From: Pseudomonas sp. H9
GTDB taxonomy: Bacteria; Pseudomonadota; Gammaproteobacteria; Pseudomonadales; Pseudomonadaceae
DNA: 64,000 nt
Direction: 5' to 3'
Assembly: GCF_004353925.1 (NCBI RefSeq)
Contig: NZ_SMOK01000005.1
Span: 1-64,000, forward strand
Shown: one piece after another, positions 52,452 to 61,608 of the stretch
How positions within the stretch are numbered: the stretch's first letter is position 1
Layout of the letters: each line of letters starts with the position of its first letter
Notes under the pieces: model-generated
What the model was told of the DNA's origin: nothing
Database searches by the model: none
What the model saw: only the letters and a program-made list of their open reading frames with translations
Program-made: the position numbers and the translations under genes

Positions 52452-52747
52452 GCAATCGCGGGGCTTGCACATCTCCGGTGGGAGATACCGTCTTGCAGGG
52501 CTTTGCCCGAAGTGACCATTGACCATGAAGCCAGCACCCGGTGGGAGCTGGCTTGCCCTGCGATCTGGCGCGAAGCGGTAGCAATTCAGTCGCCTCGGTA
52601 TGTCAGCTGCCTTGCAAGCAGCTGTGTTTACGGCCGCTGCGCAGCCGGTCGCGGGGCAAGGCCCGCTCCCACCGGGCCTACCCTGCTGCTAGCGAAGCAC
52701 ATTCAAGCCAGCTGCTCTTGAGACACAAGCGGGCTTGCCCCGCGAAA
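52452..52747. repeat. Cluster of degenerate REP units
   Basis: At least four diverged REP copies fill the gap between deaD and ygiD: CAATCGCGGGGCTTGC at the left end, GGTGGGAGCTGGCTTGCC near 52540, GGTCGCGGGGCAAGGCCC near 52650, and AAGCGGGCTTGCCCCGCG near 52728. They are less symmetrical than the others in this window and the sequence between them is not coding. Confidence 0.75.
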
Positions 52748-52749
52748 TG

Positions 52750-53517
52750 TCAATCAAAGCGATAAATATCCATCCCCAACGCCCCCATCGTGAAGCCTTG
52801 GTGGACGATCCCGAATCGTTCGCCAGCGCCGCGGGCAAAGTACAGGGGCAGCAAATGCTCATCGCTCGGATGGCTGCGCACGGCAAACGGTGCCTGATGC
52901 CGGTAATCATGCAGGGCGGCGGTGTCGCCTGCCTCTAATTTCTCGATCATCCAATCGCGAAATGCCAATGCCCAAGGCTCGATACTCTCCGGGCCGGCGT
53001 GCCAGTCCAGTTCGCCGAGGTTGTGGGTAATGCTGCCAGAGCCGATCAGCAGAACACCTTGCTCACGCAAGCCGACCAGCGCACGGCCCACCAGTTCTTG
53101 CAGTTGCGGGCCGAGCTGGGTAGGCAAGGAAACCTGCACCACGGGAATATCGGCCTTGGGGTACATCAGTGACAGCGGCACCCAAGTGCCATGGTCAAAC
53201 GGGCGCTGCGGGTCGAGGCGGGCTGGCATACCGGCAGCGCAGAGCAGTTCACTGACGCGCTGCGCCAGGGCAGGCTCGCCTGGCGCCGGGTATTGCACGG
53301 CGTACAGTGCTGCCGGGAAGCCACCGAAGTCGTGCCAGGTTTGTGGCTGCGGGCTGCTGGACACCAGCAGTTCGCGGCTTTCCCAGTGCGCTGAAACGAC
53401 AACGATTGCTTTCGGACGCTCCAGCGTTGCGGCCAGACGTTTCAGGGCTGGGCCGCTGGCGCCTGGCTGCAGCGCGAGCATGGGAGAGCCATGGGAAATA
53501 AACAGACTGGGCAGCAT
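52750..53517 (-). CDS. ygiD: Extradiol ring-opening dioxygenase of the DODA/YgiD family
   Basis: A 255-residue class III (LigB-type) extradiol dioxygenase. Metal-binding His residues occur in FISHGSPMLAL near residue 9, VSAHWESREL near 44, FDHGTWVPL near 107 and the C-terminal SHPSDEHLLPL near 220. YgiD of E. coli cleaves L-DOPA; the plant homologue is DOPA 4,5-dioxygenase. The physiological substrate here is unknown. ATG 53517 was chosen. It is divergent from tpm. Confidence 0.92.
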   Translation of the reverse strand: MLPSLFISHGSPMLALQPGASGPALKRLAATLERPKAIVVVSAHWESRELLVSSSPQPQTWHDFGGFPAALYAVQYPAPGEPALAQRVSELLCAAGMPARLDPQRPFDHGTWVPLSLMYPKADIPVVQVSLPTQLGPQLQELVGRALVGLREQGVLLIGSGSITHNLGELDWHAGPESIEPWALAFRDWMIEKLEAGDTAALHDYRHQAPFAVRSHPSDEHLLPLYFARGAGERFGIVHQGFTMGALGMDIYRFD

Positions 53518-53620
53518 AGCGGCGTTCCTGACGTTAAGATGAGGCTATCTTCAGGCACAACATTGATCTAAATCTAATATAAGTTTTCGCAGCATTTGAT
53601 CGAATTTATTGAGGTGAGGC

Positions 53621-54319
53621 ATGCAGGCGGAATTTTGGCATTCACGCTGGAACAGTAATCAGATCGGCTTTCATCAGCCTCAGGTCAATGCGTACCTGCA
53701 GCAGTACTGGCCAGCGTTAGGCGTGGTGGCGGGCGAGCGGGTACTGGTGCCGCTGTGTGGAAAAAGCCTCGACATGCTCTGGTTGGCAGGGCAGGGCCTT
53801 CAGGTGATGGGCGTGGAGCTCTCCGAGAAGGCGGTAGAAGACTTCTTCAGTGAGCATCAATTGCAGCCTCTGGTGACGCAAGAGGGAGCCTTCAAGGTCT
53901 TTCGTTGCGAGGCTATTGAAATCTATTGCGGTGATTTTTTCGCGTTGAGCACCGAGGACGTCCGTGGTTGTACGGCCTTGTATGACCGCGCAGCGTTGAT
54001 TGCACTGCCGGCGGATATGCGCAAGCGCTATGCTGCACACCTGCAGGCACTTTTGCCCACATCGGCCAAAGGCCTGTTGATCACACTGGATTACGATCAA
54101 TCGCAAATCGACGGGCCACCCTTTGCGGTCACTGATGCGGAAGTTCAGGCGCTGCTCGCTGCCTGGCATCCTGTTGAGCGCGCGGCGCACGATGTGTTGG
54201 AGGCGAGCCCAAAGTTTCAGCAGGCCGGTGCAACACATCTTTTTGAGCGGGCCTACTGCCTGGCCTCCGATGGGAGCGGGCTTGCTGTGGGAACGGGCTT
54301 GCCCCGCGATGCGATGTGA
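53621..54319 (+). CDS. tpm: Thiopurine S-methyltransferase with REP-encoded C-terminus
   Basis: A 232-residue bacterial TPMT that methylates thiopurines and, in pseudomonads, selenium and tellurium oxyanions. It starts [20 protein letters not shown], with [19 protein letters not shown] as the SAM site and [25 protein letters not shown]. The last 16 residues ([16 protein letters not shown], 217-232) are encoded by a REP element that starts at 54270, and the TGA stop at 54317 is within it. Family members of about 217 residues end near FERAYCL. GAGGTGAGG precedes the ATG. Confidence 0.93.
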   Translation: MQAEFWHSRWNSNQIGFHQPQVNAYLQQYWPALGVVAGERVLVPLCGKSLDMLWLAGQGLQVMGVELSEKAVEDFFSEHQLQPLVTQEGAFKVFRCEAIEIYCGDFFALSTEDVRGCTALYDRAALIALPADMRKRYAAHLQALLPTSAKGLLITLDYDQSQIDGPPFAVTDAEVQALLAAWHPVERAAHDVLEASPKFQQAGATHLFERAYCLASDGSGLAVGTGLPRDAM

Positions 54320-54357
54320 CTGAAAGACCGCTATCGCGGGGCAAGCCCGCTCCTACC
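54270..54357. repeat. Composite REP reading into tpm
   Basis: A truncated REP head GGGAGCGGGCTTGCT lies in tandem before a full unit (GTGGGAACGGGCTTGCC..), followed by an inverted unit ending in CTCCTACC. The layout equals that at 20754-20840. The first 50 bases are within the tpm reading frame. Confidence 0.93.
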
Positions 54358-54368
54358 GGGTGTTGCGC

Positions 54369-54399
54369 AAAAAAAAGGCGACCCGCAGGTCGCCTTTTT
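54369..54399. terminator. Bidirectional Rho-independent terminator between tpm and htpX
   Basis: Stem GGCGACC / GGTCGCC with a CGCA loop, TTTTT after it on the plus strand and eight A before it, giving TTTTTTTT on the minus strand. It ends both tpm and htpX. Confidence 0.93.
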
Positions 54400-54413
54400 C
54401 ATTGCTGTGATGC

Positions 54414-55301
54414 TTAACCGCGGCGGCGCAGTGCTTCGATGCGGTCTTCCAGCGGCGGGTGGCTCATCAGCAGGCCAGCCAGGCCCTGCTTGAGGCCACC
54501 GTTGATGCCGAAGGCGTTCAGCGTGTCGGGCATATGCACAGGCACGCCTTGCTCCGAGCGCAGGCGCTGCAGAGCGCCGATCATGGCATTGGTGCCAGCC
54601 AGGCGGGCACCAGCTTCGTCGGCACGGTATTCGCGTTTACGCGAGAACCACATGACGATGATGCTGGCCAGAATGCCCAGTACCAACTCGGCGACGATGG
54701 TCGCGATGTAGTAGGCGATGCCTTGGCCTTCTTCGTTCTTGAAAATCACCTTGTCGACGAAGTTGCCGATGATGCGGGCGAAGAACATCACGAAGGTGTT
54801 GACCACGCCCTGAACCAGCGCCAGGGTGACCATGTCGCCGTTGGCGACGTGGCCGATTTCGTGGGCCAGTACGGCGCGAACTTCATCGGGCGAGAAGCGC
54901 TCCAGCAGGCCTTGGCTGACGGCAACCAGGGCGTCGTTGCGGTTCCAGCCGGTGGCAAAGGCGTTGGCCTCGTAAGCCGGGAAGATGCCCACTTCGGGCA
55001 TTTTGATGCCAGCTTCACGGGAGAGCTCTTCGACCGTTTGCAGCAGCCACTGCTCGTGGCGTGTGCGCGGCTGGCTGATGATCTGCGTACCGGTGCTCAT
55101 TTTCGCCATCCACTTGGAGATGAACAGCGAGATCAGCGAGCCGGCAAAGCCGAACACGGCGCAGAAAATCAGCAACTGGTCGAGTTTGAGGTCAACCCCG
55201 TTTGCCGCCATGAACCCATTGAAGCCGAACAGGCTCAAGGTAATGCTGGCAATCAGCACAACCGCAAGGTTGGTGGCTACAAACAGTAAGATGCGCATCA
55301 T
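54414..55301 (-). CDS. htpX: Membrane protease HtpX
   Basis: A 295-residue zinc metalloprotease of the inner membrane, active against misfolded membrane proteins. It has N-terminal membrane helices ([21 protein letters not shown] and [19 protein letters not shown]), the catalytic HEIGH motif at residues 147-151, further helices, and the third zinc ligand Glu in [13 protein letters not shown]. The C-terminus [17 protein letters not shown] is conserved. ATG 55301 and ATG 55298 are adjacent alternatives. A sigma-70-like promoter lies about 48 bases upstream. Confidence 0.97.
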   Translation of the reverse strand: MMRILLFVATNLAVVLIASITLSLFGFNGFMAANGVDLKLDQLLIFCAVFGFAGSLISLFISKWMAKMSTGTQIISQPRTRHEQWLLQTVEELSREAGIKMPEVGIFPAYEANAFATGWNRNDALVAVSQGLLERFSPDEVRAVLAHEIGHVANGDMVTLALVQGVVNTFVMFFARIIGNFVDKVIFKNEEGQGIAYYIATIVAELVLGILASIIVMWFSRKREYRADEAGARLAGTNAMIGALQRLRSEQGVPVHMPDTLNAFGINGGLKQGLAGLLMSHPPLEDRIEALRRRG

Positions 55302-55348
55302 GGTTGTTACGGTCTCCTGACGGATAAAAATGTCACGTATGCGGGGGT

Positions 55349-55376
55349 ATATAAGGCGCGGGCTTCAGTGATTCAA
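55349..55376 (-). promoter_or_regulatory. Sigma-70 promoter of htpX
   Basis: On the minus strand TTGAAT and TTATAT are separated by 16 bases, about 50 bases before the htpX start. The match to sigma-70 consensus is better than to a sigma-32 heat-shock promoter. Confidence 0.55.
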
Positions 55377-55483
55377 CCGGGCGACTATTTCAAACTGTGT
55401 ACTTCTCTGTATTACAGCCGAATTCCGCCAACTCGCACGTCAGGTAGGCGAGGTCTTACAGAGGAGGTAAATGATCTGAAGGA

Positions 55484-55505
55484 CCTGCGCCGGAAACGGC
55501 GCAGG
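55484..55505. other. GC-rich hairpin downstream of alaA
   Basis: A perfect 9-bp stem CCTGCGCCG / CGGCGCAGG closed by a GAAA tetraloop lies 21 bases past the alaA stop. On the alaA strand it lacks a good T tract (TCCTTCAGATC), so it may stabilise the mRNA end or terminate weakly. Confidence 0.5.
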
Positions 55506-55525
55506 AATTCTCTACAGTTTGTAAG

Positions 55526-56737
55526 TTACTGCTGATAGGTCTTCAGGAAGTTCCCGATGCGGCCAATGGCCTGCTCGAGGTCGTCGACGCGCGGCAGGGT
55601 GACCACGCGGAAGTGATCTGGCCAAGGCCAGTTGAAGGCGGTGCCTTGAACGATCAACAGTTTTTCCGACAGCAGCAGGTCAAGGACGAACTTCTCGTCG
55701 TTGTGGATCGGGCAAACCTTTGGGTCGATCCGTGGGAAGGCGTAAAGCGCACCCATGGGTTTGACGCAGCTGACGCCGGGAATGCTGTTGAGCAGTTCCC
55801 AGGTGCGATTGCGCTGTTCGAGCAGCCGACCGTTGGGCAGTACCAGGTCATTGATGCTCTGATAGCCGCCGAGGGCGGTTTGTATAGCATGCTGGCTTGG
55901 TACGTTGGCGCACAGGCGCATGTTGGCCAGCATGTCGATGCCTTCGATGTAGCTCTGGGCGTGCTGCTTGGGGCCCGAGATGATCAGCCAGCCAGAGCGG
56001 AAGCCCGCCACCCGGTAGGATTTGGACAGGCCGTTGAAGGTCAGGCAGAGCAGGTCCGGGGCCAGCGACGCAGTGCTGATATGCACGGCTTCGTCGTAGA
56101 GGATCTTGTCGTAGATCTCGTCGGAGAACACCACCAGGTTGTGCTGACGTGCCAGCTCCAGCATGCCCAGCAGCAGTTCGCGTGAGTACACCGCACCAGT
56201 TGGGTTGTTCGGGTTGATGATCACCAGCGCTTTGGTGTTGGGGGTGATCTTGGCCTTGATGTCGTCGAGGTCGGGGAACCAGTCGGCCTGCTCATCGCAC
56301 AGGTAGTGCACCGGATTGCCGCCAGCCAGGCTCACTGCGGCGGTCCACAGTGGGTAGTCCGGAGCCGGGATCAGCACCTCGTCACCGTTGTTGAGCAGCG
56401 CCTGCATCGACATCACGATCAGCTCGGAAACGCCGTTACCCAGGTAGATGTCTTCGATGCCGACACCTTCGATCTGCTTTTGCTGGCAGTACTGCATCAC
56501 GGCTTTACGCGCGCTGAACAGGCCTTTGGAGTCACTGTAGCCTTGCGCGGTGGGCAGATTGCGGATCACATCCTGGAGGATTTCGTCCGGTGCTTCGAAA
56601 CCAAAGGGTGCCGGGTTGCCGATGTTCAGCTTGAGGATGCGGTGGCCTTCCTCTTCCAGACGTTTGGCGTGCTTGAGCACCGGGCCGCGAATGTCGTAGC
56701 AGACATTGGCGAGCTTGTTCGATTTGCTGACCTGCAT
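55526..56737 (-). CDS. alaA: Alanine transaminase (class I/II aminotransferase)
   Basis: A 403-residue PLP-dependent aminotransferase closest to AlaA, which makes L-alanine from pyruvate and glutamate. Motifs are YDIRGPVLKHAKRLEEEGHRILKLNIGNPAPFGFEAPDE at the start (seen in pieces), DYPLWTAAVSLAGG, INPNNPTGAVYS, FSDEIYDKI and the PLP Lys in FNGLSKSYRVAGFRSGW near 240. ATG 56737 gives the usual length; longer upstream frames lack signals. It is divergent from msrB. Confidence 0.95.
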   Translation of the reverse strand: MQVSKSNKLANVCYDIRGPVLKHAKRLEEEGHRILKLNIGNPAPFGFEAPDEILQDVIRNLPTAQGYSDSKGLFSARKAVMQYCQQKQIEGVGIEDIYLGNGVSELIVMSMQALLNNGDEVLIPAPDYPLWTAAVSLAGGNPVHYLCDEQADWFPDLDDIKAKITPNTKALVIINPNNPTGAVYSRELLLGMLELARQHNLVVFSDEIYDKILYDEAVHISTASLAPDLLCLTFNGLSKSYRVAGFRSGWLIISGPKQHAQSYIEGIDMLANMRLCANVPSQHAIQTALGGYQSINDLVLPNGRLLEQRNRTWELLNSIPGVSCVKPMGALYAFPRIDPKVCPIHNDEKFVLDLLLSEKLLIVQGTAFNWPWPDHFRVVTLPRVDDLEQAIGRIGNFLKTYQQ

Positions 56738-56904
56738 GATGTGATCCCGATTAGAAAAGATCGCCGCGCACTGCGCTGTGAAATCGTTTGAAATGCGTGT
56801 AACGCGGGTGCCAGACTGATGTCTGATGAGGCGCAATAATATACGTGCCGACCGCGTTGTGGAAAAGACGCAGCGCGGGGTTTTTAGTCTGCCGAGGCCT
56901 GCAC

Positions 56905-57297
56905 ATGCAAAAGATAGAGAAAACCCTGGAGGAATGGCGTGCCATGCTCGACCCGGAGCAATACCACGTCTGTCGCCTGAAGGGTACCGAGCGGCCATTC
57001 AGTGGCCAATACAACAGCACCAGAACTGATGGTGTCTATCACTGTATCTGCTGCAAGGCGCCGCTGTTCGATTCGAAGGCCAAATTCGACTCTGGTTGCG
57101 GCTGGCCGAGTTTTTACGAGCCGATCGAGGACCGCGCGATGATCGAGATTCGCGACACCTCTCACGGCATGATCCGTACCGAGGTGACGTGCGCGCAATG
57201 CGACGCTCACCTGGGTCACGTGTTTCCTGACGGCCCACCTCCGACCGGGCTACGCTATTGCATCAACTCGGTCTGCCTGGACCTGGTGCCACGCTAA
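56905..57297 (+). CDS. msrB: Peptide methionine-R-sulfoxide reductase
   Basis: A 130-residue enzyme reducing methionine-R-sulfoxide in proteins. The two zinc-binding CxxC pairs are Cys47/Cys50 ([11 protein letters not shown]) and Cys96/Cys99 ([18 protein letters not shown]). The catalytic Cys119 is in [12 protein letters not shown]. It is a cytoplasmic form without signal peptide. The glutathione peroxidase gene begins 17 bases after its stop, so both are probably one oxidative-stress operon. ATG 56905 fits the family's start. Confidence 0.97.
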   Translation: MQKIEKTLEEWRAMLDPEQYHVCRLKGTERPFSGQYNSTRTDGVYHCICCKAPLFDSKAKFDSGCGWPSFYEPIEDRAMIEIRDTSHGMIRTEVTCAQCDAHLGHVFPDGPPPTGLRYCINSVCLDLVPR

Positions 57298-57313
57298 CAG
57301 AGGAGAAGCGGTC

Positions 57314-57799
57314 ATGGCCGACGCACTGCTGAGCATTCCCTGCGTCACCCTGAGCGGTGAGCAGAAGGTCCTGGGTGATTTCCAGGGCAAGGCACTGTTG
57401 GTGGTCAATACCGCCAGCCAGTGCGGATTTACCCCGCAATACAAAGGGCTTGAGCAGCTTTGGCAGCACTACCGCGAGCGTGGTCTGGTGGTGGTGGGCT
57501 TTCCGTGTAACCAGTTCGGCAAGCAGGAGCCGGGCGATGCCAGGGAAATTGCGCAGTTCTGCGAGACCAACTTCGGGGTCAGCTTTCCGCTGTTTCGCAA
57601 GATCGAAGTGAATGGTGATGGCGCCCACCCGTTGTTCGTTGAACTGAAAAAACGCGCTCCCGGCTTGTTTGGTTCACAAAAAATCAAATGGAATTTCACC
57701 AAGTTCCTGGTGGATCCGGCCAGTGGCAACGTCACTCGCTACGCGCCGAGCACCAAGCCTGAAGCTTTGACTGCGTCGATCGAGAAGCTGCTCAAGTAG
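57314..57799 (+). CDS. Glutathione peroxidase family protein
   Basis: A 161-residue thiol peroxidase of the GPx family. The peroxidatic Cys37 in NTASQCGFTPQY replaces selenocysteine; Gln in FPCNQFGKQEPG and Trp in IKWNFTKFLV complete the catalytic site. The second Cys in FPCNQF is present, so thioredoxin may be the reductant. AGGAG precedes ATG 57314. It is likely cotranscribed with msrB. Its last 8 bases overlap the convergent hybrid kinase gene. Confidence 0.95.
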   Translation: MADALLSIPCVTLSGEQKVLGDFQGKALLVVNTASQCGFTPQYKGLEQLWQHYRERGLVVVGFPCNQFGKQEPGDAREIAQFCETNFGVSFPLFRKIEVNGDGAHPLFVELKKRAPGLFGSQKIKWNFTKFLVDPASGNVTRYAPSTKPEALTASIEKLLK

Positions 57800-60110
57800 T
57801 GCTTAGCGGTACCCAGTGATCGATCAAGGCCAATAGCTCTTCGCGTCGAAACGGCTTGGCCAGGTAGTCGTTCATGCCCGCCACCCGGCAGCGCTCGCGT
57901 TCTTCGGGCATGGCGTTGGCTGTCAGGGCAACAATGGGTAAATGCGGCCAGCGCCCGCTCTGGCGAATTTTGCGGCTGGCCTCATAGCCGTCCATGACCG
58001 GCATGTTGCAGTCCATGAGCACCAGGTCAAAAGGCGTATGTTCCAAATGCTCCAGGGCCTCTGCTCCCTGAGTGGCAATGCTGACGTCACAGCCAAGCTT
58101 GGCCAACATACCTTTGGCGACCAGTTGATTCACCGGATTGTCTTCCACTAACAGTATGCGTGCGCGGCTCAGGCTGTCACGCGTGCTGTGCTGCGTGTTG
58201 GGGTTCATTGGGTGAGTACCGTGCAGTGCGCGGCGCACGTTTTGGTACAAGGCGTTGCGTGCCAGTGGCCGGGCCAGCTGCTGCAGAGGAGCCAGGCTGA
58301 GTGCTTGTTCACCGGTGAGGAAGTTACCGTAGGCGGTCACCAACAGGATCGGAGCTTGAATCTGCGGGCGAAGCGTGAAAAGGCTTGCCAGATCGTCGGT
58401 AATCAACAAGTCGGGGCTTGCGTTGTGTAGTTGATTGACCAGGTCGTAGCGCTGGTAGTCTACCCCCCAGCCCGGGAGCAGCTTTTGCAGCAGCTCGGCC
58501 AGGCCACTGTTGGCGTTGGTCAGGGCGGCAACACGCCCCTGCAGGTGTTCTGCAGGCACGGCGGGGGAGTGGCAGGGCAAGGGCAGTTCGGCGCTGAACT
58601 GGCTGCCGAAACCGGCTTCAGAACTGATACTCAGGCGACCCTGCATGGCCTCGCACAGGTTGTTGGTCAGTGTCAGCCCTAAGCCGGTACCGCCGTATTG
58701 TCGGGTGATACCGGCACCAGCCTGGGTAAAGGGCTGAAAAATTTTCACCTGGGCGTCCTGGGCAATACCGATGCCGGTGTCGCAGACATCCAGGCGGACG
58801 CCGCCGTTGGTGGCACTGAGCCGCACATCGACGCGACCAAAACGCGTGAACTTCAGCGCGTTGGACAGCAGGTTGCTGACAATCTGTCGAACGCGGGTGG
58901 GGTCGCCCAGCACCATGGCGGGAAATGCCGGGTCGATCAGGCAAGTCAGCTCGACACTGGGGCCGGCGTTTTGTGACAGCAGGTTGGCCGTATCTTCAAC
59001 CAGCGCACCGAGGTCGAAGGGAATACGTTCAAGCTCCAGTTGACCTGCGTCGAATTTGGACAGATCGAGGATGTCGTTGAGCAGTTCCACCAGCACCTTG
59101 CCCGAATCATGGGCGATCGATAACTGTTGGCGTTGTTCAGTGCCAAGTGGGCTGTCCAGAGACAGTGCAATCATGCCCAGCAGCCCATTGAGCGGGGTGC
59201 GGATCTCATGGCTCATGTTGGCCAGGAAGGCGGCGCGTGCCTGGGCCATGTCCAGTGCCCTTCGGCGTGCCACCTCCAGCTCTTCGTTGGATTGGCTCAG
59301 GCGGCTGTTACTGGTCTTGAGTTCATTGGTGCGTGCCGAAACGATGTTTTCCAGCTCGCTGAGGTATTCGGTCAGGCGATTCTCGGCGTTGCGTCGCTGT
59401 TGAATTTCGGTAGCCATGCTGACGAACTGCTGATTGGCGACTTTGACCAGTACGCCAATTTCATCGTGCTCATGGCCGGGCGGGAACGCCAGTTTCGATT
59501 GCTCAGGTTGGCGTGAGTCGCGGTTGGCTAATGCGCTTATCACCCGTACCAAGGGCTTGGTCAGCATGAAATAGAACAGCGTCAGCAGAATGCCAGTCAG
59601 GATCAGGCTGCGGAAAAAACCGTTGAGCAGGGTGATCTCGGCGCGTTTGAGAAATCGGCTGCCAAAGGCAAAGGTATCGACTTCCAGATTCAAGGTGCCC
59701 AGGTACTCGTCGGGCATGTGGCTGAGAAACAACGAGTCCTCAAACTGCCGGCTTTCACCGAACAGAAAATCGCTGAACAGGCGGTAGCTGCTCTCGCTGC
59801 GAGGGCGTTGAACATCGGCCAGCACCGTGTCGTTATTGTCGATCAGGCGTGCGCGGGTGATCGCTGGCGACTGCAACAGGCCGCCGGTCAGTTCCTGGGC
59901 CAGTTCGGCGTCGATGTTGTAGGCAATGCGCGACGCCGGATTGTGGCTGATTTGCAGCAGGGCCTGCATCTCGCGGTTGATAGAGGCGTCTTCGCTGGCA
60001 TAATCGATACCGATCTGGATGAGACTGAGCAATGTACCCAGGATGAAGCCGACCAGGACCGTCAGCCGGGCTTGCTTGTAGGACAGGCGATTGGTGAACT
60101 TGATATCCAT
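57792..60110 (-). CDS. sagS: SagS-like hybrid sensor histidine kinase
   Basis: A 772-residue membrane hybrid kinase. Order: membrane helix (LTVLVGFILGTLLSLIQIGI), periplasmic sensor about 35-175 of the HmsP/GAPES type, second helix (SLILTGILLTLFYFML), coiled coil, HisKA with the phospho-His in ANMSHEIRTPLNG near 300, HATPase (LSNALKFTRFG, DTGIGI, GGTGLGL), a degenerate receiver-like segment (560-640), and a true receiver with phospho-Asp in LVLMDCNMPVMDG near 697. Architecture and position next to gpx/msrB match, as I recall, P. aeruginosa SagS (PA2824), a switch between biofilm and motile states. The assignment is by analogy. Confidence 0.75.
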   Translation of the reverse strand: MDIKFTNRLSYKQARLTVLVGFILGTLLSLIQIGIDYASEDASINREMQALLQISHNPASRIAYNIDAELAQELTGGLLQSPAITRARLIDNNDTVLADVQRPRSESSYRLFSDFLFGESRQFEDSLFLSHMPDEYLGTLNLEVDTFAFGSRFLKRAEITLLNGFFRSLILTGILLTLFYFMLTKPLVRVISALANRDSRQPEQSKLAFPPGHEHDEIGVLVKVANQQFVSMATEIQQRRNAENRLTEYLSELENIVSARTNELKTSNSRLSQSNEELEVARRRALDMAQARAAFLANMSHEIRTPLNGLLGMIALSLDSPLGTEQRQQLSIAHDSGKVLVELLNDILDLSKFDAGQLELERIPFDLGALVEDTANLLSQNAGPSVELTCLIDPAFPAMVLGDPTRVRQIVSNLLSNALKFTRFGRVDVRLSATNGGVRLDVCDTGIGIAQDAQVKIFQPFTQAGAGITRQYGGTGLGLTLTNNLCEAMQGRLSISSEAGFGSQFSAELPLPCHSPAVPAEHLQGRVAALTNANSGLAELLQKLLPGWGVDYQRYDLVNQLHNASPDLLITDDLASLFTLRPQIQAPILLVTAYGNFLTGEQALSLAPLQQLARPLARNALYQNVRRALHGTHPMNPNTQHSTRDSLSRARILLVEDNPVNQLVAKGMLAKLGCDVSIATQGAEALEHLEHTPFDLVLMDCNMPVMDGYEASRKIRQSGRWPHLPIVALTANAMPEERERCRVAGMNDYLAKPFRREELLALIDHWVPLSTT

Positions 60111-60234
60111 GAGTCCCGAGCCAGTTTCACATTCCGTGCGCTGCGCAAGCATAGCCGATCAGGCCCCGCTACTGGCACGCCCTGTCACACATTCAGCACT
60201 GCCGTTGTCCTTGAAACTGCCTTGAGGAATCGTT

Positions 60235-61125
60235 GTGGACTCTCGTTTGAATGCTTTTCTTGAGCGTGCCGAAACCGTGCTCGCTCGTCTTGAACCACTG
60301 TTGCCCGCACCACGCCCGCAGATCGACTGGAGCCACTGCCTTGCTGCGCGCTGGCAACGTGATGGCCGCAGTGGCTTTCTGTTGCCGCTGGAGGTCAGCC
60401 TCGACATGCGCCTGTCGGACCTGATCGGGGTTGACCAGCAGCGTGAACAACTGGGGCGCAACACACGCCAGTTCCTCGATGGCATGCCGGCCAACCACGC
60501 GCTGCTGTGGGGCTCGCGGGGTACCGGCAAGTCGTCGCTGGTGCGCGCGTTGCTGGCTGAACATGCCGCAGCGGGCCTGCGTTTGATCGAGATTGAGCGC
60601 GACCACTTGGCCGACCTGCCGCGGGTGGTGGAGCAACTGAGCAAACTCCCGCAGCGCTTTGTGCTGTTTTGTGATGACCTGTCGTTCGAGGCCGGGGAGG
60701 GCGACTACCGGGTGCTCAAGAGTGTGCTCGATGGCTCGCTTGAGCAAGCGCCAGACAACGTACTGCTATACGCCACTTCGAACCGTCGGCACCTGGTGCC
60801 GGAAAAACAGAGCGACAACGAAAACTGGAAAATGGTGGACGGTGAACTGCACCCCAATGAAGCAGTAGAAGACAAGATTGCCCTGTCTGATCGTTTCGGC
60901 CTGTGGCTGTCGTTTTATCCCTTTACTCAGGACCACTTCCTCAATGTCGTGGAACACTGGATTGGTCAGTTGGCCGCCACTGCCGGGCTGGCCTGGCAGC
61001 GGGATGAAGCGCTGGATATTCTCGCGGTGCGCTGGGCTACTGGTCGCGGCAACCGTAATGGCCGTTGTGCCTATCAGTTCGCCCGCTATTGGGTTGGACT
61101 GCAACTGTTGGAGCAAAAAAGATGA
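60235..61125 (+). CDS. DUF815 AAA-type ATPase
   Basis: A 296-residue ATPase of the DUF815 family, function unknown. Walker A is WGSRGTGKSSL near residue 100, Walker B is FVLFCDDLSFE near 145, and LLYATSNRRHLVPEK (sensor 1) follows. The N-terminal DFxxGxx-like region and the sensor-2 helix are as in the family. The start is GTG 60235 with GAGGA upstream. Its TGA overlaps the ATG of the fRMsr gene, so the two are coupled. Confidence 0.92.
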   Translation: MDSRLNAFLERAETVLARLEPLLPAPRPQIDWSHCLAARWQRDGRSGFLLPLEVSLDMRLSDLIGVDQQREQLGRNTRQFLDGMPANHALLWGSRGTGKSSLVRALLAEHAAAGLRLIEIERDHLADLPRVVEQLSKLPQRFVLFCDDLSFEAGEGDYRVLKSVLDGSLEQAPDNVLLYATSNRRHLVPEKQSDNENWKMVDGELHPNEAVEDKIALSDRFGLWLSFYPFTQDHFLNVVEHWIGQLAATAGLAWQRDEALDILAVRWATGRGNRNGRCAYQFARYWVGLQLLEQKR

Positions 61126-61604
61126 TCGACCTTAACGCTTCTGGCGCAGGCCTTGAGGGCTACGGCCTGCTGGCGGCACAGCTGGAAGCTTTGTTCGCCG
61201 ATGAGCGCGATTTCATTGCCAATGCGGCACAGTTTTCGGCGTTTCTCTACAGTCAGGTCGAAGACCTGAACTGGGCGGGCTTTTACTTGAACCGCAATGA
61301 AGAGTTGGTGCTGGGCCCGTTCCAGGGCCAGGTTGCCTGTGTGCGGATCGCCTTCGGGCGCGGGGTGTGCGGTGCGGCGGCGGCGAGCCGGGAAACTCAG
61401 CGTGTTGAGGATGTGCATGCGTTCCCAGGGCACATTGCTTGCGACAGCGCCTCGAACAGTGAGTTGGTAATTCCGTTGATCAAGGAGGGGCGATTGATTG
61501 GTGTGCTGGACTTGGACAGCCCGAAACTGGCGCGCTTCAGTGAGGCGGATCAGGAAGGCCTGGAACGTTTGGCAGCGATCTTTTTGCGTTTGACTGACTG
61601 CTGA
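61122..61604 (+). CDS. Free methionine-(R)-sulfoxide reductase (GAF domain)
   Basis: A 160-residue GAF-fold enzyme that reduces free methionine-R-sulfoxide. The three conserved Cys are present: Cys73 (VACVRIAFGRG), Cys83 (GVCGAAAASRET) and Cys107 (GHIACDSASNSELVIP). LNWAGFYLNRNEELVLGPFQG is another family signature. With msrB and the peroxidase it forms the methionine-repair set of this region. The ATG at 61122 overlaps the DUF815 stop (ATGA). A REP pair follows. Confidence 0.94.
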   Translation: MIDLNASGAGLEGYGLLAAQLEALFADERDFIANAAQFSAFLYSQVEDLNWAGFYLNRNEELVLGPFQGQVACVRIAFGRGVCGAAAASRETQRVEDVHAFPGHIACDSASNSELVIPLIKEGRLIGVLDLDSPKLARFSEADQEGLERLAAIFLRLTDC

Positions 61605-61608
61605 AATC

